Below are positions 12,459-16,804 of a DNA stretch of 16,804 bases, one piece after another; within the stretch, counting starts at the first letter, position 1; the number at the start of each line of letters is the position of its first letter. The stretch covers positions 1-16,804 of the forward strand of contig CABIYO010000052.1 of NCBI GenBank assembly GCA_902362975.1, read 5' to 3'. Both the position numbers and the translations under genes were made by a program. Source of the DNA: Caryophanales bacterium (GTDB lineage: Bacteria; Bacillota; Bacilli; Exiguobacteriales; Exiguobacteriaceae). The notes beneath the pieces are model-generated. The model worked only from the letters and a program-made list of their open reading frames with translations, was not told the origin of the DNA and did no database searches.

Positions 12459-12935
12459 TCACACGTAGATAAAGAACAAGATGATCATCATTGTCATCCC
12501 AATCACTTTTAAGAGCGTGCTGCCGAGAAAGGCGAGAACAGTTCCGACGCCGATGCTCCACGCTTCACGTGTCGTCTTCCCAAGTGTCAACTCCGCCAAG
12601 AAAGCGAAGATGAACGGGAAAATCAAAACCCCGACGAGCGGGAAAATAAACGGTCCCGCAATCAAACCGATTGTCGCACCCCATTTCGCTCGCTCCGAGC
12701 CGCCTCGCTTATCCACTGTAGCCCGGGTGACGACATAGTCGACCCCGAACAAGAAGATGAGGAAGACCGATTGCCATACCCAGAATGTCCAGGTCAATGG
12801 TTCAAATGAAAAACCGAATCCATAAATCATGTACCCGATGAACAAGAACAAGACACTTGGGATGACTGGATAGATGAGCCCTGCAAAAGCGACCACAAAT
12901 GACGCGATAATGAATACCCATAGTAAGGTCGTCAT
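12459..12935 (-). CDS. DUF456-family membrane protein
   Basis: A 158-residue, very hydrophobic protein with about five membrane segments. It matches the DUF456 (B. subtilis YqgC-like) pattern: N-terminal FAGLIYPVIPSVLFLFIG, a TM followed by DYVVTR, then GATIGLIAGPFIFPLVGVLIFPFIFA and the ELTLGKTTREAWSIGVGT segment. The function of the family is unknown. The ATG at 12935 has AGGAG seven bases upstream and lies 10 nt after the phosphatase stop codon, so the two genes probably share a transcript. Confidence 0.85.
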   Translation of the reverse strand: MTTLLWVFIIASFVVAFAGLIYPVIPSVLFLFIGYMIYGFGFSFEPLTWTFWVWQSVFLIFLFGVDYVVTRATVDKRGGSERAKWGATIGLIAGPFIFPLVGVLIFPFIFAFLAELTLGKTTREAWSIGVGTVLAFLGSTLLKVIGMTMMIILFFIYV

Positions 12936-12945
12936 GACATTCTCC

Positions 12946-13545
12946 TCATTTCATAATGGTCGGATCGGTGATATGGTCAGCCACGTTGACCGCCTTCACT
13001 TCAAACTGACCTTGTTGATGGGTGATATAGTTCGAGCAGGCGTTTCGCATGGCGTGACGGAACGTATATGACCCATCGATGGCAGAAAGCGCCGCTTTGA
13101 TTGCATGGGAATGGCAGACGACAATGATGCGCTTCCCTGGATACGTATCCACCAAATGGTTCATTCCTTCTAAGACCCGGCTACGCATCTCGTCTTCTGT
13201 TTCGAGACCAGGAATCCGCTCCTGGTCATCCGCTTGGACCGCCTCGTAAATTCCTTTCACGGGCTGCCCGGATGCCGTTCCGAATTCACGTTCAATGAAA
13301 CGATCATCTAGCAGAATCGCTTCATGCTCGATCCCACACGCTGTTGCGATTGCTTGTGCGGTTTGAACCGCACGTGACAAGGGACTCGATACGATGACGT
13401 CCCATTCCTCTTGACTCAAAAAAGCTGCACTCTCCTCTGCCTGTTGACGTCCGAGTGCATTCAACGGGTTATCTTCACGTCCTTGAATAATTTCTAAACG
13501 ATTCCAATCGGTCTGACCGTGTCTGACTAAACATAACTCTGTCAC
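12946..13545 (-). CDS. Histidine phosphatase family protein (phosphoglycerate mutase-like)
   Basis: A 199-residue member of the branch-1 histidine phosphatases. The catalytic motif is LVRHGQTDWN (R8, H9), with SSPLSRAVQTA, the acid region REFG and the second histidine in VVCHSHAI. These features support phosphatase chemistry (phosphohistidine intermediate), not necessarily mutase activity; GpmB-, PspA- or YhfR-like names all fit and the substrate cannot be read from sequence. I chose the GTG at 13545 because AAGGAG lies eight bases upstream; the GTG at 13554 overlaps that site. It lies between the hydrolase and DUF456 genes on the same strand. Confidence 0.9.
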   Translation of the reverse strand: MTELCLVRHGQTDWNRLEIIQGREDNPLNALGRQQAEESAAFLSQEEWDVIVSSPLSRAVQTAQAIATACGIEHEAILLDDRFIEREFGTASGQPVKGIYEAVQADDQERIPGLETEDEMRSRVLEGMNHLVDTYPGKRIIVVCHSHAIKAALSAIDGSYTFRHAMRNACSNYITHQQGQFEVKAVNVADHITDPTIMK

Positions 13546-13608
13546 TACTTCCACTCCTTACTCTTTCAATCATCCCCCATCGTACCATCTTCCTTAAAAA
13601 TCGCAACG

Positions 13609-14544
13609 TCATCCGAGACATTCTTCAATAAAACGATTGATTCGGGTCATGAGTTGCTCTTCTTTGATTGGATTATCCGATTGGAGGAAGCTCGCAAGCG
13701 AGTGAGTTCCATTTGGAAATGAGATGAGTTGAACGTTCGCACCGACATCACTCGCATGTTCGATGAAGTGAAGCGCTTGGCCGAACGGGACAATCGGATC
13801 TTTCTTCCCGTGTAGCAGTAAAATCGGCGGGGCATCGGCGTATAGATGGGAGACCGGGGAGCATTTTACCATCAACTCACGCCATTCCTCGCGGCTTCCT
13901 TCATAGAACTTTAGATGGGCGAGCCACGTCTGGATGAATTTGAACAATAAAAAGTTCGTCGGTGGATACAAGGCGATGACCCCTTTGACCGTCGGGAGGT
14001 CGTCTCCCAAATCACCTGCAAATTGTCGATGACGGTCGAGTGCAGTCGCAAGCATGAGCGCAGCGCCTGCTGAATCCCCCCAAACGAGCAGTTGACTCGT
14101 GTCTAGCGCCAATAACGATTCATGTTGTTTCAAATAGCACAGCGCATCTGAGACATCAAAAATATTGTCAGGGAAGTACACCCCGTCTTCAAATAAGCGA
14201 TAATCGATGCTGACGACAGCAATCCCTTTCCCCAAAAAGTGGTCAAGCAATGGATGAAACAGGGTCACCATACTCCGATTTCCTCTGACGAACGCTCCCC
14301 CATGTGCATATACCACTACGGGGAACGGCCCTTCTCCAGGGGGGAGATACAAATCCAATTGGAGCGGACGATCGCGAACAATTTTATACGTGTACGTGTG
14401 GCGCCGGCGTGTTGTCGGTTGAATCGGCAACTCGGGTTCTTGCCATCTGACAAGGGACCCATATTGACTCCACACGCTAGCCCCGGCTGCCGTCGCCGCA
14501 GCAAGTGCCGCGCCCCCGACAAACCAGGCAGTCTCCTTTCTCAT
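13609..14544 (-). CDS. Membrane-anchored alpha/beta hydrolase (HSL-like esterase/lipase)
   Basis: A 311-residue alpha/beta hydrolase. The oxyanion-hole motif is HGGAF (H81), the nucleophile elbow is GDSAG (S158), the acid is in KKDPIVP (D249) and the histidine is in GTHSL (H281), the layout of the hormone-sensitive-lipase/BD-FAE group. Residues about 7-27 (WFVGGAALAAATAAGASVW) form an N-terminal signal or anchor segment, so it probably acts outside the membrane. The ATG at 14544 has AGGGGAG eight bases upstream; a GTG at 14553 is in frame but overlaps that site. The substrate is unknown; small esters are likely. A 63-nt gap separates it from the phosphatase gene, with no terminator visible. 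Confidence 0.9.
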   Translation of the reverse strand: MRKETAWFVGGAALAAATAAGASVWSQYGSLVRWQEPELPIQPTTRRRHTYTYKIVRDRPLQLDLYLPPGEGPFPVVVYAHGGAFVRGNRSMVTLFHPLLDHFLGKGIAVVSIDYRLFEDGVYFPDNIFDVSDALCYLKQHESLLALDTSQLLVWGDSAGAALMLATALDRHRQFAGDLGDDLPTVKGVIALYPPTNFLLFKFIQTWLAHLKFYEGSREEWRELMVKCSPVSHLYADAPPILLLHGKKDPIVPFGQALHFIEHASDVGANVQLISFPNGTHSLASFLQSDNPIKEEQLMTRINRFIEECLG

Positions 14545-14611
14545 ACAATCCACTCCCCTTTTTTAATCATATTCCCGCTTTTTTCAAAAATCTATCCATC
14601 AGAAGTCGGAC

Positions 14612-14640
14612 TTGACGTGATCCGAAGCTCACACTATAAT
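14612..14640 (+). promoter_or_regulatory. SigA promoter of the zinc-binding lipoprotein gene
   Basis: -35 TTGACG (14612-14617, 5/6), 17 nt, -10 TATAAT (14635-14640, perfect). The predicted start is near 14647, just upstream of the Zur box. Confidence 0.85.
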
Positions 14641-14655
14641 ATTACTCGCAGTCAT

Positions 14656-14676
14656 AAAACGTAACAGTTACGATTT
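14656..14676 (+). promoter_or_regulatory. Zur box (zinc-uptake repressor operator)
   Basis: AAAACGTAAC-A-GTTACGATTT (14656-14676) is an inverted repeat with one mismatched arm position. It agrees closely with the Bacillus Zur consensus AAATCGTAATnATTACGATTT. It lies in the 5' leader immediately after the predicted start, so bound Zur-Zn would block RNA polymerase. Confidence 0.88.
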
Positions 14677-14711
14677 AATATTCAGATAACTTGAAAGGTG
14701 GAAGATGGAAG

Positions 14712-15683
14712 ATGAAGAAAACTTTTCTAGGCGCAGTCGCAGCCGGTACGCTTTTACTCGGTGCGTGTGGAAATACCGAAGGAGAGAACGCATCTGAATC
14801 GACAGATGGTCAACTGACCGTCTTCGCTTCAACGTTTGCATTAAAATCATTAGCCGAAGAAATCGGCGGTGACCGCGTCAACGTGGAGATGGTCATTCCA
14901 CCTGGGGCTGATCCGCATACGTATGAGCCAACTTCAAAGCAAATGACACAAATCGCAGAAGCCGACCTCTTTTTGACGATTGGTCATGACCTTGAACCTT
15001 ACGTCGAGTCCATGGAGAAAAGCTTAGAAGGGCAAAACGTCGCTTTCGTCAAAACGGCAGAGGACGTGACCTTGCTCGATGCAGCGGATACCGTCCATGT
15101 CCATGATGAGGAAGGACATACTGAAGATGAACATGCTCACGAAGAAGGAGACGGTCATAGTCACGGTCAATACGATCCCCACGTCTGGCTCGATCCGATG
15201 AATGCTGTTTCAATGGCAGAGGCGGTCGAAACAGCCTTCAGCGAAGAAGCGCCGGAATATAAAGACGAGTTCTCAGAACGGTTAAGCACATTTAAAGACG
15301 AAGCGAACGCCCTCGATGCGGAATTGAAGGCAGCGGTCGAGAACGGTTCAAAATCCGAGTTACTCGTGACACACGCGGCGTATGGCTATTTGGCTGAACG
15401 CTACGGATTCGATCAGTTACCGATCGCCGGACTTACACCATCCGAAGAACCGTCACAGCAAGCTCTCAAACGGATCATCGAGGAAGCCCGTCTCCACGAC
15501 TTGAACTATATCGCATTCGAAGACACAGTCACACCAAAAGTGGCCGAAGTCGTGAAACAAGAAATCGGTGCAGAGAGCGTGACGATTTACAACTTGGAGT
15601 CGGTCACGAAAGAACAGATGAATAAGAGCTACTTCGACTTGATGCGTGAAAACGTCAAGGCACTTGAAACTGCATTGAAATAA
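14712..15683 (+). CDS. znuA: Zinc ABC transporter substrate-binding lipoprotein (ZnuA/AdcA type)
   Basis: A cluster 9 (Mn/Zn) solute-binding protein that captures zinc outside the membrane and passes it to an ABC transporter. The 323-residue precursor has a lipoprotein signal peptide with lipobox LLGAC (lipidated C19). Likely metal ligands are H69 (ADPHTYEP), H157 (DPHVWLDP), H221 (VTHAAYGY) and the acidic pair E270/D271 (AFEDTVTP). A His/Asp/Glu-rich loop (about 130-152, HVHDEEGHTEDEHAHEE) marks it as zinc- rather than manganese-type. The ATG at 14712 follows AAAGGTGG; an in-frame TTG at 14691 would lengthen the signal peptide. Promoter and Zur box predict induction under zinc starvation. 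No permease or ATPase gene is adjacent, and a terminator follows directly. Confidence 0.94.
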   Translation: MKKTFLGAVAAGTLLLGACGNTEGENASESTDGQLTVFASTFALKSLAEEIGGDRVNVEMVIPPGADPHTYEPTSKQMTQIAEADLFLTIGHDLEPYVESMEKSLEGQNVAFVKTAEDVTLLDAADTVHVHDEEGHTEDEHAHEEGDGHSHGQYDPHVWLDPMNAVSMAEAVETAFSEEAPEYKDEFSERLSTFKDEANALDAELKAAVENGSKSELLVTHAAYGYLAERYGFDQLPIAGLTPSEEPSQQALKRIIEEARLHDLNYIAFEDTVTPKVAEVVKQEIGAESVTIYNLESVTKEQMNKSYFDLMRENVKALETALK

Positions 15684-15685
15684 TC

Positions 15686-15725
15686 AAAATCCCGAAACAA
15701 ATCAACTCGTTTCGGGATTTTTTTA
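15686..15725. terminator. Terminator after znuA, probably bidirectional
   Basis: A 13-bp perfect stem AAAATCCCGAAAC/GTTTCGGGATTTT (15686-15698 with 15709-15721) followed rightward by TTTT. On the minus strand it is followed by TTTTGATTATTT, so it can also end the convergent membrane protein gene. Confidence 0.9.
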
Positions 15726-16169
15726 TGCTTCTATTCGCCGGTCTAACATCTTCATCGTGACGAGAAGCAGGAGCAGTAGCGATACGATGACGCCCATCAT
15801 CCAGAAATCCCTGTCCATGAAGAATAAAGTCGTCCACTCTCCTGTACTCAGTCCTAACCACGCTTGACTGACACCAACGCCAATCAGTACGATTGCACCA
15901 AAACGAACCCATGTCATCTGTGGAACGAACCGTTTGCTGACCAAATAACTATTCAGCACTAAAAGACCAACATAGGCGATAAGTAGGATATTCCAAGCCG
16001 TGTCAAATTGAACAGATGCCACCCATCCCGTCACAGCATACCCCCACGTCACGAAGAATACGATGAATGAGATGAGTGTAATGCGATAAAGCGGCTTGAT
16101 TTTCGTTTGATACGCAAGAAACGGATTGATGAGTACCCCGAGCCAGATGAGTGTGCCGAACACATCCAT
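15723..16169 (-). CDS. Membrane protein with about five TM segments, unknown function
   Basis: I do not recognise this 148-residue protein. Hydrophobic segments are visible at about 2-18 (VFGTLIWLGVLINPFLAY), 30-50, 62-78 (WNILLIAYVGLLVLNSYL), 90-106 (FGAIVLIGVGVSQAWLGL) and 122-140 (MMGVIVSLLLLLLVTMKML), separated by short loops with basic residues. The ATG at 16169 has AAAGGGG eight bases upstream; the TTG at 16175 is too close to that site. It is convergent with znuA and shares its terminator. Nothing in the sequence ties it to zinc uptake. Confidence 0.75.
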   Translation of the reverse strand: MDVFGTLIWLGVLINPFLAYQTKIKPLYRITLISFIVFFVTWGYAVTGWVASVQFDTAWNILLIAYVGLLVLNSYLVSKRFVPQMTWVRFGAIVLIGVGVSQAWLGLSTGEWTTLFFMDRDFWMMGVIVSLLLLLLVTMKMLDRRIEA

Positions 16170-16199
16170 GAGCAAATCCCCTTTATACCACTTTTTAAC

Positions 16200-16208
16200 A
16201 GTATATCA
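16200..16208 (-). promoter_or_regulatory. Candidate extended -10 promoter for the 15723-16169 gene
   Basis: On the minus strand TGA-TATACT (16208-16200) has the TGn extension and a 5/6 -10. No -35 is convincing. It lies 31 nt upstream of the start codon. Confidence 0.42.
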
Positions 16209-16227
16209 TGGGAATTTACTTTCATTC

Positions 16228-16677
16228 TTAATAAATCAAGACGAGTTCTTCCTGGGACGCAGCCGTCTCACAAAATTGTTGCAATCGGGTCCAATCTTCC
16301 CAAATCGTCTCGAATTCATCTTTTGCAACGAATGCCATGTCTTTCACGTCATCTCGCCCGAACGCATGCAACGTGTCTTTGACGATATGAAGTAACTGCG
16401 GGGTCAAGATACCGACTACGACCGCCTGCGCCTCATTGACAATCAACTCTTCGCCGACGAGTGCCATTTCCATGTTATACGTGTCGATCCCGTCGATATA
16501 TACCTCGATTTGACTAAGTACGCGTTGAAACGGCTCCACATTCGGAAGCGTCAGCGTATCATCCCGATCCCGATATTGCTCATGCATATGAATCAACCAG
16601 TCTAAAATCATCTCTGGATCCTGATTAAATGACACCCAGACTTCTGGGGAAACACGTACATAATGCGTCGTCTCCAT
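16228..16677 (-). CDS. DUF1877-like protein, unknown function
   Basis: A 149-residue acidic soluble protein without signal or membrane segments. The layout suggests the DUF1877 family: N-terminal HYVRVSPEVWVSFNQDPE, a central segment, then LTPQLLHIVKDTL, and a C-terminal helix DEFETIWEDWTRLQQFCETAA ending with a hydrophobic strand (ELVLIY). The match is by pattern and weak. The ATG at 16677 has AGGGGG nine bases upstream; a longer frame to 16764 runs through the candidate promoter and is rejected. It may be transcribed alone. Confidence 0.6.
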   Translation of the reverse strand: METTHYVRVSPEVWVSFNQDPEMILDWLIHMHEQYRDRDDTLTLPNVEPFQRVLSQIEVYIDGIDTYNMEMALVGEELIVNEAQAVVVGILTPQLLHIVKDTLHAFGRDDVKDMAFVAKDEFETIWEDWTRLQQFCETAASQEELVLIY

Positions 16678-16726
16678 ACATGAACGCCCCCTTTTTATGA
16701 CATTACCCGTCTTATATATGTGATGA

Positions 16727-16732
16727 ATTATA
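16727..16732 (-). promoter_or_regulatory. Candidate -10 for the DUF1877-like gene
   Basis: On the minus strand a perfect TATAAT (16732-16727) lies 49 bases upstream of the start codon. No good -35 is found at 16-18 nt. Beyond it, 16733-16804 shows no gene that I can support. Confidence 0.35.
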
Positions 16733-16804
16733 AAATTAAGTGCAACACCTAAAAGTGAACGCACAAAAAGCCCACAGCGACGTCCTCGTGTAGAATGAAG
16801 TTAC

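Noticed and set aside
16678..16764. N-terminal extension of the DUF1877-like gene
   Set aside because: The frame crosses a TATAAT and the AGGGGG ribosome binding site of the ATG at 16677.

Overview
The window reads as ordinary chromosomal DNA from a low-to-mid-GC Firmicute. The best fit is an Exiguobacterium-like member of the Bacillales. The evidence is moderate GC content, AGGAGG-type ribosome binding sites with many GTG and TTG starts, a sigB/rsbW/rsbV cluster, an NdoA/NdoAI (MazF-type) pair beside alr, and clear Bacillus subtilis synteny (ydcA - acpS - alr - ndoAI - ndoA - rsbV - rsbW - sigB - tex, and pncA-pncB like yueJ-yueK). The genus is an inference; no 16S sequence lies inside the window.

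Bases 1-1066 hold a minus-strand stable-RNA operon. A strong promoter (TTGACA-17-TACAAT) drives ten tRNA genes (Asn, Ser, Glu, Val, Asp, Gln, Lys, Leu, Arg, Ile). The transcript then leaves the left edge through a boxA-like leader that probably precedes a 16S rRNA gene.

Bases 1158-7315 hold minus-strand housekeeping and stress genes: acpS-alr (overlapping), the ndoAI-ndoA toxin-antitoxin pair, a compact rsbV-rsbW-sigB operon with its own candidate SigB promoter, and tex. Compared with B. subtilis, rsbR, rsbS, rsbT, rsbU, rsbX and ydcC are all missing from this locus.

Bases 7379-9251 hold a divergent rhomboid protease gene. It faces a minus-strand group encoding a pterin carbinolamine dehydratase, a TRAP/HmoB-like protein and a YtxH-like protein, across a shared bidirectional terminator.

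Bases 9331-11498 hold the plus-strand NAD-salvage operon pncA-pncB, which ends in a 101-nt near-palindromic terminator.

Bases 11497-16804 hold small accessory genes: a three-TM protein and a YwpF-like protein diverging from an inverted repeat that carries overlapping promoters; DUF456, histidine phosphatase and alpha/beta hydrolase genes; a zinc-binding lipoprotein gene without its transporter partners, behind a strong promoter and a near-perfect Zur box; a membrane protein; and a DUF1877-like protein.

I found no insertion sequence, prophage, CRISPR array or evident pseudogene, and no clearly new multi-gene system. The most interesting signals are regulatory: two UACAU sites (the NdoA target) just after the ndoA stop codon, the stripped-down SigB locus with a self-promoter, the lone Zur-controlled znuA, and the palindromes at 11398-11498 and 11844-11880.
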